From NCBI GenBank assembly GCA_036702975.1, contig DATNPX010000020.1, forward strand, positions 1 to 64,000: 64,000 nucleotides of DNA, given 5' to 3'. The position numbers were made by a program, and so were the translations under genes. This document shows positions 7,567 through 15,335 of the stretch, piece after piece (positions within the stretch are counted from its first letter, which is position 1; the number at the start of each line of letters is the position of its first letter). This DNA is from DATNPX01 sp036702975 (GTDB lineage: Bacteria; Cyanobacteriota; Vampirovibrionia; Obscuribacterales; Obscuribacteraceae). The notes under the pieces were generated by a model. That model searched no databases. It saw nothing but the letters and a program-made list of their open reading frames with translations, and was not told the DNA's origin.

Positions 7567-8985
7567 ATGTCGAATTTCGATGAAATTAGTAAGTTTGGAA
7601 GACTGACAATCATTTGGTTGTCCATCATTTTTGGAAGCGTCTGGGTCGTTACCTGGTTGGTTGGCATCGCGATACCGATGTTCCTTAAGAGTCCAGCTTG
7701 CGCTTCTTTGGGGGGCGGCGCCGAGATGGCGGCCGAGACAATCAAAGCCCTGACGCCACTTGTCACAGTCCTCGTCTTTATTCCGATCAACGCCATGTTT
7801 ATGGTTCTGTGCGAGCGCCGTGCTCTGGCACTGTTTACGGTGCGCCGCGGTCCTTGCCGCACGGGTTTCGACGGTCTTGCTCAAACAGCCGCAGACGCTG
7901 TCAAGCTTTTGTTCAAAGAAGATTTGACACCAATTGGTGCCGACATCGCCATGTTTACTTTGGCCCCGATTATTTTCTTCGCGCCTTCGGTGTTTGGTGC
8001 AATTCCTCTCCTGGCCGCTGTTACCAACAACCACGAACTTTTCCAGATCACAAATTTACCGACAGGGATATTCTTTGTTCTCGCTGCTTCCGCTATACCC
8101 GTCATCGGGATCGTTATGGGCGGCTGGGCGAGCAACAACAAATATTCATTGGTGGGGGGACTGCGCAGCGCCGCTCAGGCCATCAGCTACGAAATTCCGC
8201 TCGTTATGTCGCTTGTCACCATCTGTCTACTTGCAGGGTCACTAGACCTTGTGAAAATAGCGAATCAGCAGCAAGGCGGTATACTTAACTGGAATCTCTT
8301 TGGCGGTGGTGCCCTTTCCGGCTTAGACAAAGCCCTCGCCTGTGGTGTTGGCTCCCATTCTGATGCTGGCAATATTCTTGCCAGCTGCTACCACATGGGA
8401 CCAATTGTCTCTGTTGTCGCAGCAGTTGTACTGATCTGTTGCACGTTGCTTCTTGCTGGAATCTATCTAACCGGCGCTTGCGCCGAAATCAATAGAATTC
8501 CGTTCGATTTACCTGAAGCTGAATCCGAACTCGTTAGCGGATATAACACCGAATACAGTGGCATGAAATTCGCCATCTTCTTCCTGGCTGAATTCACGAA
8601 CTTGTTTATCGTCAGCAGCATCTTCACTGTCATGTTCCTAGGTGCCGGAGACAATCCCATTCCCACCTGGGTTCTGCAAGCGATTGGCTGGCCGGCAATC
8701 TGTAAAGCGATCGGTGATTTCTTGACGAATACGCCTGGAATCGCTGGTATCACGGCGGTTGTGCGTAGTCTGCAGATTATCGACTTCGATACGCTTTTCG
8801 CCTCGCTCTGGGTGATCGCGAAAGTTTATACGATGGTTGTGATCGCCATTCTCGTCCGAGGCACGCTGCCACGTTTCCGTATCGACCAGCTCCTGGACTT
8901 CGGTTGGAAACGCCTGGTGCCGCTGTCTTTGATTCTTTTCCTTTTAGTGGTATTTGCGCGGGAGGCAGTTGTGTGTCATGGCTAA
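7567..8985 (+). CDS. nuoH: NADH-quinone oxidoreductase subunit H (NdhA), enlarged
   Basis: Membrane subunit that lines the quinone channel. Conserved segments are ERRALALFTVRRGP, GLAQTAADAVKLLFKED and AEINRIPFDLPEAESELVSG-YNTEYSGMKF. At 472 residues it is about 100 longer than usual. One extra stretch lies at about residues 238-275 (ILNWNLFGGGALSGLDKAL and a cysteine-containing loop CGVGSHSDAG) and another at about 355-400 before the last helices. Its last eight bases overlap nuoI, suggesting translational coupling. Confidence 0.93.
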   Translation: MSNFDEISKFGRLTIIWLSIIFGSVWVVTWLVGIAIPMFLKSPACASLGGGAEMAAETIKALTPLVTVLVFIPINAMFMVLCERRALALFTVRRGPCRTGFDGLAQTAADAVKLLFKEDLTPIGADIAMFTLAPIIFFAPSVFGAIPLLAAVTNNHELFQITNLPTGIFFVLAASAIPVIGIVMGGWASNNKYSLVGGLRSAAQAISYEIPLVMSLVTICLLAGSLDLVKIANQQQGGILNWNLFGGGALSGLDKALACGVGSHSDAGNILASCYHMGPIVSVVAAVVLICCTLLLAGIYLTGACAEINRIPFDLPEAESELVSGYNTEYSGMKFAIFFLAEFTNLFIVSSIFTVMFLGAGDNPIPTWVLQAIGWPAICKAIGDFLTNTPGIAGITAVVRSLQIIDFDTLFASLWVIAKVYTMVVIAILVRGTLPRFRIDQLLDFGWKRLVPLSLILFLLVVFAREAVVCHG

Positions 8986-9991
8986 TCTAATCGCAAGAGC
9001 CTTCGAAAGCCTTCACCAAGTCTGGCGTGGATTGACGACCGTTGCCATGCACACTTACCGTGAACCGATCACACTCAAATATCCGGACGTTACGCCTGAT
9101 CTGCCAGCGCATTTTAGAGGTCGTCTAGCTTTAACAGTGAATCCGGAAACCGGAGAACACCTGTGCATCTCTTGCAGGCAATGTGAACGTGTGTGCCCCG
9201 ACAAGTGCATCGAGATTACGGCGCATAAGAGCCCGGAAACCAACAAACTAGAATTGATCGATTTCAAAATTGACCACGGTCTTTGTATGTTCTGCGGACT
9301 GTGCACCGAAGTTTGCCCGACCGCTTGCATCATCAACACAAATGAATTCGAAATGGCTGATTACAGCCGTGAAGCCCTTGTGTTCGATATCAAAAAGCTG
9401 ACTCTCAGTCAAGAAGAGTCTGGCTATTATTTCGAGAAGAAAGAAATTCCACTGCCAAAGCCGAAACCGGCTAAGGCTGCCCCGAAACCGGCGCCTGCCG
9501 CTGGTGCTGGTCCTGCCTCTAGTGCCGCAGCCGGTGGTGCGGCGGCCGCAAAGCCTGCCGCAGTCGCTGCAAAAACTGAAGGCGAAGCTGCAAAGCCGGC
9601 CCCAGCCGCTGCAAAAACTGAAGGCGAAGCTACAAAGCCGGCCCCAGCCGCTGCGAAAACTGAAGGCGAAACTGCAAAACCGGCCCCAGCCGCTGCAAAG
9701 ACTGAAGGCGAAGCTGCAAAGCCGGCCCCAGCCGCCGCGAAGACTGAAGGCGAAGCTGCTAAGCCGGCTGCTGAAGCCAAAGAAGCTAAGAAGGAAAGCG
9801 ACGCTCCTAAGGCCGTCGAGGGCGACGACAAGGCGAAAGCTGAGTCAAGCGCTAAAGCCGAACCCGCCGAAAAACCAGCCCAAGCCCCGGCTGAAGCCGC
9901 TAAAAAAGAAGAACCTAAAGCTGAAGCACCAAAAGCTGAAGAGTCCAAAGTCGAAGAACCCAAAGCCGAAGAACCCAAAAAAGAAGAGTAG
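8978..9991 (+). CDS. nuoI: NADH-quinone oxidoreductase subunit I (NdhI) with long repeat tail
   Basis: Ferredoxin-like subunit that passes electrons through two [4Fe-4S] clusters. Both motifs are complete: C63-x2-C66-x2-C69-x3-C73-P and C103-x2-C106-x2-C109-x3-C113-P. The catalytic part ends near residue 155. The remaining ~180 of 337 residues are a low-complexity A/K/E/P tail that includes five 14-residue repeats of the type AAAKTEGEAAKPAP, ending in EEPKAEEPKKEE. Ordinary NuoI is about 160-200 residues. I chose the ATG at 8978 with GGAGG upstream; it overlaps the nuoH stop. Confidence 0.95.
   Translation: MANLIARAFESLHQVWRGLTTVAMHTYREPITLKYPDVTPDLPAHFRGRLALTVNPETGEHLCISCRQCERVCPDKCIEITAHKSPETNKLELIDFKIDHGLCMFCGLCTEVCPTACIINTNEFEMADYSREALVFDIKKLTLSQEESGYYFEKKEIPLPKPKPAKAAPKPAPAAGAGPASSAAAGGAAAAKPAAVAAKTEGEAAKPAPAAAKTEGEATKPAPAAAKTEGETAKPAPAAAKTEGEAAKPAPAAAKTEGEAAKPAAEAKEAKKESDAPKAVEGDDKAKAESSAKAEPAEKPAQAPAEAAKKEEPKAEAPKAEESKVEEPKAEEPKKEE
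9566..9775 (+). repeat. Five 42-bp tandem repeats inside nuoI
   Basis: Units start at 9566, 9608, 9650, 9692 and 9734, each beginning GCTGCAAAAACTGAAGGC with a few synonymous or single-residue changes. They keep the frame and encode the 14-residue units of the NuoI tail. Near-identity suggests recent expansion and possible length variation between strains. Confidence 0.9.
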
Positions 9992-9997
9992 AACGCA

Positions 9998-10636
9998 ATG
10001 GATCAACTCGTATCACTACAAAGCTGGATGACGGCGAACGCCGATAACTTTGAGGCCGCCTGTGTCTACATAGTCGCCGCCATAGCTATCCCGTTTGCTT
10101 ATGGTGTCATTTTTGATACCAAAATCATCCGCAGCGGCTTTCTTCTGATTGGTGTGTTCGGAGGCATAAGTGCTCTCTTTATGCTCTTGCAAGCCCAATT
10201 CCTTGCTATGGCGCAAATCATGATTTATGCAGTGGGGATCACACTGGTTGTGGTCATCGCCTTGATGTTGACTAACCCTAAATCTGAGCATGAAGATACA
10301 ACCGCTATCCCAGCCAATCGTTATTTGGGATTTGTAGTTTCGCTCTTCGTTTTCATGACCATTTACATGTCCTTGTTCGGTGAGTCCTTTCCGCTCGTGA
10401 CCGACAAACTTCCGGGTAACAACCTGCTTTTGATTGGGACGGAGCTTTGCACGACATACGCACTGCCGTTTGAATTCGCGTCGATACTGCTCCTAGCTGC
10501 GGTGGTCGGTGCCATCATGTTGGCGAAGAATGAAAAACATCTTCCCAATGATGATGACGACGACGATGACTTTGCTGCAAGAGAAGAGTTCACGCTCAAA
10601 AATGACTCAAATGCTGCTGTAACAACTTCGAGGTAG
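9998..10636 (+). CDS. nuoJ: NADH-quinone oxidoreductase subunit J (NdhG)
   Basis: Membrane-arm subunit of complex I. The 212-residue protein has five hydrophobic helices. The second pair contains MLLQAQFLAMAQIMIYAVGI, matching the conserved broken-helix region (AxxQIxxYxGAI) of NuoJ. The C terminus is a short acidic patch with seven Asp in a row (about residues 183-190), then a polar tail. It begins six bases after nuoI ends and is followed by nuoK two bases after its stop. Confidence 0.93.
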   Translation: MDQLVSLQSWMTANADNFEAACVYIVAAIAIPFAYGVIFDTKIIRSGFLLIGVFGGISALFMLLQAQFLAMAQIMIYAVGITLVVVIALMLTNPKSEHEDTTAIPANRYLGFVVSLFVFMTIYMSLFGESFPLVTDKLPGNNLLLIGTELCTTYALPFEFASILLLAAVVGAIMLAKNEKHLPNDDDDDDDFAAREEFTLKNDSNAAVTTSR

Positions 10637-10638
10637 TA

Positions 10639-11211
10639 ATGACTGCGCAAACTCAGACCCCTTCTGCAGACACAAAAACAGGCCTGGCGCTGGCGTACTT
10701 TGTGATGACGGCAATCATCGTGATTGCATACGTTACTGGCGGTCTCAGCGGACTTTTCGATATGTGCAACGTGCACAAGTTTCAAGAGGTCTACATTTTT
10801 GGTGCACTGGCCGCGCTTGCATTCCTCACAATTCAATGTGGTGCGACAGCTTATTCGATCTTGCCAGCAGCAACCTTTGGCAGCTTTGTCTGCTTGAGTC
10901 TCCATCAAGAGCCTTTGCTCAGATACTTGACGCTTGCTGCTATGTTATTCGCTATCGGACTTTATGGCATGGTCGTTTCGCGTAACGCTGTGCGCGTTTT
11001 GATGTCAATCGAGTTGATGTTAAACGCCGCCAACTTAAATCTGGTGGCATTCTCGCGCTACACCGACATGCATGCCACTGGGCAAGTATTCGCTATTTTC
11101 ATTCTCACCGTCGCCGCAGCAGAAGCTGCGGTTGGATTGGGTATCGTGCTGTCGATCTATCGCAACACCGCTACTGTCGATATGGAACGCTTCAACTTGT
11201 TGAAGTACTAA
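10639..11211 (+). CDS. nuoK: NADH-quinone oxidoreductase subunit K (NdhE) with extra N-terminal helices
   Basis: Antiporter-linked membrane subunit. The canonical domain begins near residue 94 (RYLTLAAMLFAIGLYGM) and keeps both key glutamates: E125 in SIELMLNAANLN and E162 in AAAEAAVGL (equivalent to E36 and E72 in E. coli). Ahead of it lie about 90 extra residues with two or three hydrophobic segments (about 16-38 and 51-86), so the protein is 190 residues instead of about 100. GAGG is five bases before the ATG. It is the last complex I gene; nuoL, nuoM and nuoN do not follow. Confidence 0.92.
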   Translation: MTAQTQTPSADTKTGLALAYFVMTAIIVIAYVTGGLSGLFDMCNVHKFQEVYIFGALAALAFLTIQCGATAYSILPAATFGSFVCLSLHQEPLLRYLTLAAMLFAIGLYGMVVSRNAVRVLMSIELMLNAANLNLVAFSRYTDMHATGQVFAIFILTVAAAEAAVGLGIVLSIYRNTATVDMERFNLLKY

Positions 11212-11225
11212 CTTGTTGAAGTATT
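11194..11225 (+). repeat. 16-bp tandem duplication over the nuoK stop
   Basis: Units at 11194-11209 and 11210-11225 (AACTTGTTGAAGTACT and a copy differing by one base) are adjacent. The first encodes the NuoK C terminus and the second lies just past the stop codon, so a short slippage duplicated the gene end. Confidence 0.8.
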
Positions 11226-11282
11226 AAGTAGAAATCCGACTGCACGCAAACCGGCAGAAACCGTGGCTTCTAGAGTCTGGCG

Positions 11283-11297
11283 TCCATTGCCAATGGA
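11283..11297. terminator. Short palindrome between convergent genes
   Basis: TCCATTG and CAATGGA flank a single C, between the ends of nuoK (plus) and the OYE gene (minus). There is no T-run. It is a weak candidate for a shared terminator. Confidence 0.25.
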
Positions 11298-11306
11298 TGA
11301 CTTCTC

Positions 11307-12392
11307 TTATCCTCGTGGATAGGCGGCGTATTGATAAGCATCCGGCAGCGCGAGCTTGTCCGATTGGTGCAGAACTCTTGCTGCGTGCACTGGCCAATAC
11401 GGGTCTCTCAATAATTCACGTGCGATAAAGACAATATCAGCTTGCTCGTTGCGAATAATCGCATCAGCTTGCATCGGCTCTGTAATCATTCCTACTGCAC
11501 CAGTAAGAATCTTCGCTTCGTGCTTGATTCGCTCTGCAAATGGCACTTGGTAACTTGCTCCGACTTTTATCTTGGCTAGCGGTGTACCAGCGCCTGAACT
11601 GCAATCGACAAGATCGACTCCAACGTTCTTTAAGAGCTTCGCCAGTTCCACTGATTCGTCGAGAGTCCATCCGCCATCAAACCAGTCCGAACATGAGAGG
11701 CGCACACTCATGGGCAAATCTGCCGGCCATTGTTCTCGTAGGGCTTTGGCCGTTTCGAGAGTGAATCGTGTGCGGTTTTCAAAACTGCCCCCGTACTGGT
11801 CGTTTCGTTTGTTGGACAGCGGTGAATGGAAACTGTGACACAAGTAACCGTGTGCTGCATGCAACTCCAACCACTGATATCCGGCTTTTAGTGCGCGTTC
11901 AGCCGCTTGTAAGAACTTCGCTTTGATTTGACCAATCTCATCGATTGTAAGTTCACGTGGCATTGGGTAGTCACTGTCGAATGGCACCGCGCTTGGTGCA
12001 ACCGGTTCCCAGCCACCTTCTTCTGGTAACACCGCTTGACGCCCCTTTCGTTCCCAGGGACGAAAAGTGCTGGCTTTGCGACCAGCGTGTGCGAGCTGAA
12101 TTCCCGGTACCGCACCTTGCAAGAGCATGAAGTCATTTATTCGCTTTAGCGGTGCTATCTGAGAATCAATCCATAGTCCCGCATCCTGGGGCGTAATACG
12201 CCCGCGGGCTTCAACTGCCGTGGCTTCAACGATTACCAGAGCGGCACCGCCAACAGCACGAGAGCCCAGGTGAACGAAGTGCCAGTCAGTTGCATGCCCC
12301 TCTTCCGAAGAATACTGGCACATCGGAGATACGCAAATGCGATTGCGAAGCGTGATGCCGCGAACTGTTATAGGTTCTAGTAAATGCGCCAT
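11307..12392 (-). CDS. namA: NADPH-dependent ene-reductase, old yellow enzyme YqjM/NamA type
   Basis: FMN flavoenzyme that reduces activated C=C bonds of enals, enones and quinones. The 361-residue TIM barrel matches the YqjM subclass: C25 and Y27 in SPMCQYSSEEG (flavin redox tuning), the substrate pair H178 and H181 with Y183 in ELHAAHGYL, and SNKRNDQYGGSFENR downstream. The C-terminal PYWPVHAAR region is also typical. It starts 40 bases after the dCMP deaminase gene on the same strand and is probably co-transcribed with it. The true substrate cannot be told from sequence. Confidence 0.92.
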   Translation of the reverse strand: MAHLLEPITVRGITLRNRICVSPMCQYSSEEGHATDWHFVHLGSRAVGGAALVIVEATAVEARGRITPQDAGLWIDSQIAPLKRINDFMLLQGAVPGIQLAHAGRKASTFRPWERKGRQAVLPEEGGWEPVAPSAVPFDSDYPMPRELTIDEIGQIKAKFLQAAERALKAGYQWLELHAAHGYLCHSFHSPLSNKRNDQYGGSFENRTRFTLETAKALREQWPADLPMSVRLSCSDWFDGGWTLDESVELAKLLKNVGVDLVDCSSGAGTPLAKIKVGASYQVPFAERIKHEAKILTGAVGMITEPMQADAIIRNEQADIVFIARELLRDPYWPVHAARVLHQSDKLALPDAYQYAAYPRG

Positions 12393-12432
12393 GAGAACTC
12401 CTTACTCGGCTCTGCAAATTAACGATTGCAGC

Positions 12433-12882
12433 TTAGTTGAAATCGAGGTCGTGCAACAACGATAGTTCGACGCCTGCTTCGTCAAATTGGGCCTTAGCGA
12501 GCGCGAACTCTTCTATCCAGCGTGGATTCTCACTGTACGGTGCAACATGGCGAGTTATTCCCGCCTGAATTGTCATGGCGGCACAGGCTGCGCACGTCAT
12601 AAATGGCCATGTATACAGAGTACAGCCGTCCAGTGATTGTTTGGCGAACAAAATAGCGTTGCGCTCACAATGCAGGAACATCTTATATTTGACTTCGCGA
12701 TTGTTCAGCCGCTCAGGTAAATCGTGCACGCCTTGTGCCAATCCGTTGTAGCCAACCGACACGACGCGACCTTTTGGATCGACGATAACGGAACCAGTTT
12801 GTGTGCTGGGATCTTTTGACCAAGCCGCTATGTGCTTGGCTAGTCCGAGGAAACGCTTATCCCACTTGTCTTGGTCTTGCAT
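12433..12882 (-). CDS. dCMP/cytidine deaminase family protein
   Basis: Zinc-dependent deaminase of the dCMP deaminase/ComEB group, which makes dUMP for thymidylate synthesis. The 149-residue protein has the metal and catalytic motif H71-C-E73 in FLHCERNAILFA and the zinc cysteines C97 and C100 in MTCAACAAMTI. The N-terminal KDPSTQTGSVIVD and GYNGLAQGVHD are typical. Substrate (dCMP or another nucleotide) is inferred from family resemblance only. Upstream neighbour is the GT20 gene, separated by a terminator; downstream is the ene-reductase. Confidence 0.88.
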   Translation of the reverse strand: MQDQDKWDKRFLGLAKHIAAWSKDPSTQTGSVIVDPKGRVVSVGYNGLAQGVHDLPERLNNREVKYKMFLHCERNAILFAKQSLDGCTLYTWPFMTCAACAAMTIQAGITRHVAPYSENPRWIEEFALAKAQFDEAGVELSLLHDLDFN

Positions 12883-12906
12883 CAGTCTATTCTAAATGCA
12901 AAAGGC

Positions 12907-12933
12907 AAAACCGTTGCGTTCAGCAACGGTTTT
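12907..12933 (-). terminator. Rho-independent terminator of the GT20 gene
   Basis: A perfect 11-bp stem (12907-12917 with 12923-12933; AAAACCGTTGC) around a five-base loop lies 29 bases past the stop of the minus-strand GT20 gene. A T-rich stretch (GCCTTTTGC) follows on the minus strand. Confidence 0.75.
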
Positions 12934-12961
12934 GATACTTGCGCAGATTTTCTGTACTTGC

Positions 12962-14473
12962 TCACTTTGTTAGTGCTTCTTTCAAAAATCCAAGAGCCCA
13001 ATCATGCAAGCGGTTCCAACCGACGACACGGCGCATAGCTGTCATGCGGCGGCGTTTTTCTTCTGGCTCCATGACTAGCGCTTGTGCGAGTGCTTTGGCG
13101 AAATCTTCATCTGAGTGTGGATTCACTTCGATGGAACCTTGTGCAAGTTCAGCTGCACAGCCTGCTTGTTTGCTCAATACGAGAACGCCTTGTTCATCCA
13201 GGCGGCAGGCAACAAATTCTTTTGCAATCAAGTTCAGTCCATCTCGCACAGGATTGACGGCCAGTACATCGGCGGCTTGATACCACGCGGCCAATTCGGT
13301 CTGGTCGAGCTGTTTTTCAATGTGTGCAATCGGTTGCCAACCATCGCGTCCGAACTGTGCATTAATCGAGTCGATCTTCGCTCTTACTGCTTTGGCGTAA
13401 TCGCTGTAGTGTTCGTCGTTTGACTGCGGGCGCTGTGAAATCTGCACATAGCTGAATCGTTTGTGCCAGTAGGTAGAATCGGTCAGAAATCTTTCCAGAC
13501 CTTGCAGCTTTTCGAGGACGCCTTTGGAATAATCCAAGCGGTCGATGCCCAATATGATCTGGTTTGAAAGACCGTGCTTGATCGCCAGCGCTTCCGCCAC
13601 TGGTCTTGCTGATTTAGCACGACGGTGCCAGAGCTCAAAATCGATACCTAGAGGCATTACTACCACTCGCGTGTGATGTCCGCGATGTCTTACTTCCATT
13701 CGCAGCATATCGACGCTGGTGTTCGGGAATAGCTCCTGAACCGTTGTGAGGAAGTTGGTGGCATATTCTGTGGTGTGGAAGCCCAATACTTTGTTGCACA
13801 GTAAGGCCTCGACCAATTCGCGAGCGATCGGCGACTGGGTCATTGTCTCTGCTGCTGGCCACGGTACGTGCCAGAAATGAGTGAGAATCACCCCTGCATG
13901 CATTGCGCACAACGGCGCCACTAGAGCAACTTCAAAGTCGTGTAGCCAAAATAAGGTGGGGAAACTTTGCGAGGAGACGTCCAGACACTCTGATGCCAGA
14001 ACTTCGTTGAGTTGTCTGAAAGACTTCCAGCCCTCTAAGTCGAATTCGGCGCGCTCTGGCATTCCATGCAGAAGCGGCCAGAGGTAGCCAGAGGCTATGT
14101 TTCTGTGGTTTTCGAGGACTGTCTGAGATGTTTGCGGCGCGTGAAATTGAAACTGACCGCTGTGATTGTCTGCCGAGGGAACTCCCGATAGTGCAAACCA
14201 ATTGATTTTCGTGCCAAGTTGTTTGACTACCGGACTAAGACTGTGAGCCACCCCGCCTGATTCACCTGGACCTCTGTAGGAGACAATTTTCAATGAGGGC
14301 AAGTTGAGCTGCAGCTGGTCGAAGTCTTCGGTTGAAAACGGTTGTAGCAGCGGCAGGCTGTAAGCGGCAGTGGGCATCGAGAGAACCTCTGTGGTTGAGA
14401 GGGTTGGGATAACGTTAGGTTTCGACATCACAACATCGAAGGGGGCGATCGCAACCCCTTCGCGCTGGGTCAC
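12962..14473 (-). CDS. otsA: Trehalose-6-phosphate synthase-type glycosyltransferase (GT20)
   Basis: Joins a nucleotide-activated glucose to glucose-6-phosphate or a related acceptor, for compatible-solute synthesis. The 503-residue protein has the GT20 landmarks: YRGPGESGGVAHSL at the N terminus, THFWHVPWP, the HTTEYATNFL region, IDRLDYSKGV and VRDGLNLIAKEFVA. There is no fused phosphatase domain, and no otsB is visible nearby. The related glucosylglycerol-phosphate synthase of cyanobacteria shares these motifs, so the acceptor is uncertain. The start is a GTG at 14473 with AGGGA just upstream. An ATG 45 bases downstream is the alternative. It has its own downstream terminator. Confidence 0.88.
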   Translation of the reverse strand: MTQREGVAIAPFDVVMSKPNVIPTLSTTEVLSMPTAAYSLPLLQPFSTEDFDQLQLNLPSLKIVSYRGPGESGGVAHSLSPVVKQLGTKINWFALSGVPSADNHSGQFQFHAPQTSQTVLENHRNIASGYLWPLLHGMPERAEFDLEGWKSFRQLNEVLASECLDVSSQSFPTLFWLHDFEVALVAPLCAMHAGVILTHFWHVPWPAAETMTQSPIARELVEALLCNKVLGFHTTEYATNFLTTVQELFPNTSVDMLRMEVRHRGHHTRVVVMPLGIDFELWHRRAKSARPVAEALAIKHGLSNQIILGIDRLDYSKGVLEKLQGLERFLTDSTYWHKRFSYVQISQRPQSNDEHYSDYAKAVRAKIDSINAQFGRDGWQPIAHIEKQLDQTELAAWYQAADVLAVNPVRDGLNLIAKEFVACRLDEQGVLVLSKQAGCAAELAQGSIEVNPHSDEDFAKALAQALVMEPEEKRRRMTAMRRVVGWNRLHDWALGFLKEALTK

Positions 14474-14547
14474 CTGTCCCTACGAGCCAATTTGTTTTTA
14501 GTTGCCAGATGCCAGTAATCGCGCCAAAAACGATATATACAAATCGC

Positions 14548-14564
14548 CTTTATACTGTATAAAG
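14548..14564. promoter_or_regulatory. 17-bp perfect palindrome, candidate operator
   Basis: CTTTATAC and GTATAAAG flank a single T, in the 274-base gap between the GT20 gene start and the end of rimM. It lies 75 bases upstream of the GT20 start, where a regulator could act, and may also overlap its promoter (an A/T-rich TATATT follows). The regulator is unknown. Confidence 0.4.
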
Positions 14565-14747
14565 ATAATGTATATTGCGCTTGGCAATCAATAGGTCTTT
14601 TTTTTAATTTATTAGATCTTAACTGCGCTTAGTCTGTTTTTCTTTGCCACCACATTCAGTGTCGTTCTCTAGCTGAAGCGTGTAACTATATGTGGTGTCT
14701 CCTACCATAGAAGGATGACTATTCGTTTTCGCTTGACGAGTGTCTCA

Positions 14748-15329
14748 CTATTCATCGCCGAGAAGCCCCGGAATGGCGTTTACTTCGATGCGGCGCAGGT
14801 CAAGTCTAACAACGGGAACCAGCTCTTTCACGAATGGAACGTAAAAAGTCTCGTTCTTTTCATCTTTCCCATCGGTGCTTTTTACCGGACGAATCTCTAT
14901 CAAGTCGCTTCCAGTCGATATTACATCGCATACGTTGCCGATGAGGACTCCTTCGGTTGTGTATACATCAAGCCCTATGAGATCTCGCACCCACCACTCA
15001 TCCTTCTCCAGTTTTGACACTTCAGAGCGTTTGCAGAAAACAAAATGATGGAGAAGTTTGTCGGCGTCTTCTTTCGTTGCTATATTCTCTAAGCTTGTAA
15101 CCAACATGTTCTTCACGATGAGCGTGCGCTCGACGCTCATTGTCTGTTCGGTCTCTTTGCTTGCAACAATAACTCTTTTGAGCTTCTTGAATTTACTCAA
15201 TTGACGTTCATTGCATTTGATCCGCACAGCACCTTTGACTCCGTGTGCTGCTACGATCTTGCCAATCAACAACAAGTCAGGGTTATCCGAGAGCGTCTGA
15301 GGCGGAACATCTATGCGTGCAAGGGACAT
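14748..15329 (-). CDS. rimM: 16S rRNA processing protein RimM
   Basis: Assembly factor for the 30S head that binds S19. The 193-residue protein starts the conserved domain with LLIGKIVAAHGVKGAVRIK. The middle FKKLKRVIVAS and VERTLIVKNM belong to the N-terminal beta barrel, and DEWWVRDLIGLDVYTTEG with VPFVKELVPVV forms the C-terminal PRC-barrel. It is the last gene of a minus-strand operon, six bases after ubiX, and is not followed by trmD or rplS as in many bacteria. Confidence 0.92.
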   Translation of the reverse strand: MSLARIDVPPQTLSDNPDLLLIGKIVAAHGVKGAVRIKCNERQLSKFKKLKRVIVASKETEQTMSVERTLIVKNMLVTSLENIATKEDADKLLHHFVFCKRSEVSKLEKDEWWVRDLIGLDVYTTEGVLIGNVCDVISTGSDLIEIRPVKSTDGKDEKNETFYVPFVKELVPVVRLDLRRIEVNAIPGLLGDE

Positions 15330-15335
15330 TTCTTC

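Noticed and set aside
9427..9978. Long minus-strand open frame antisense to the NuoI tail
   Set aside because: It is a by-product of the repetitive GC-rich tail, encodes only A/S/G/F repeats and overlaps a well-supported gene.
14440..14455. GCGATCGC palindrome (HIP1-like site of cyanobacteria)
   Set aside because: Only a couple of copies were noticed in the window, so there is no sign of the high density seen in HIP1-rich genomes.
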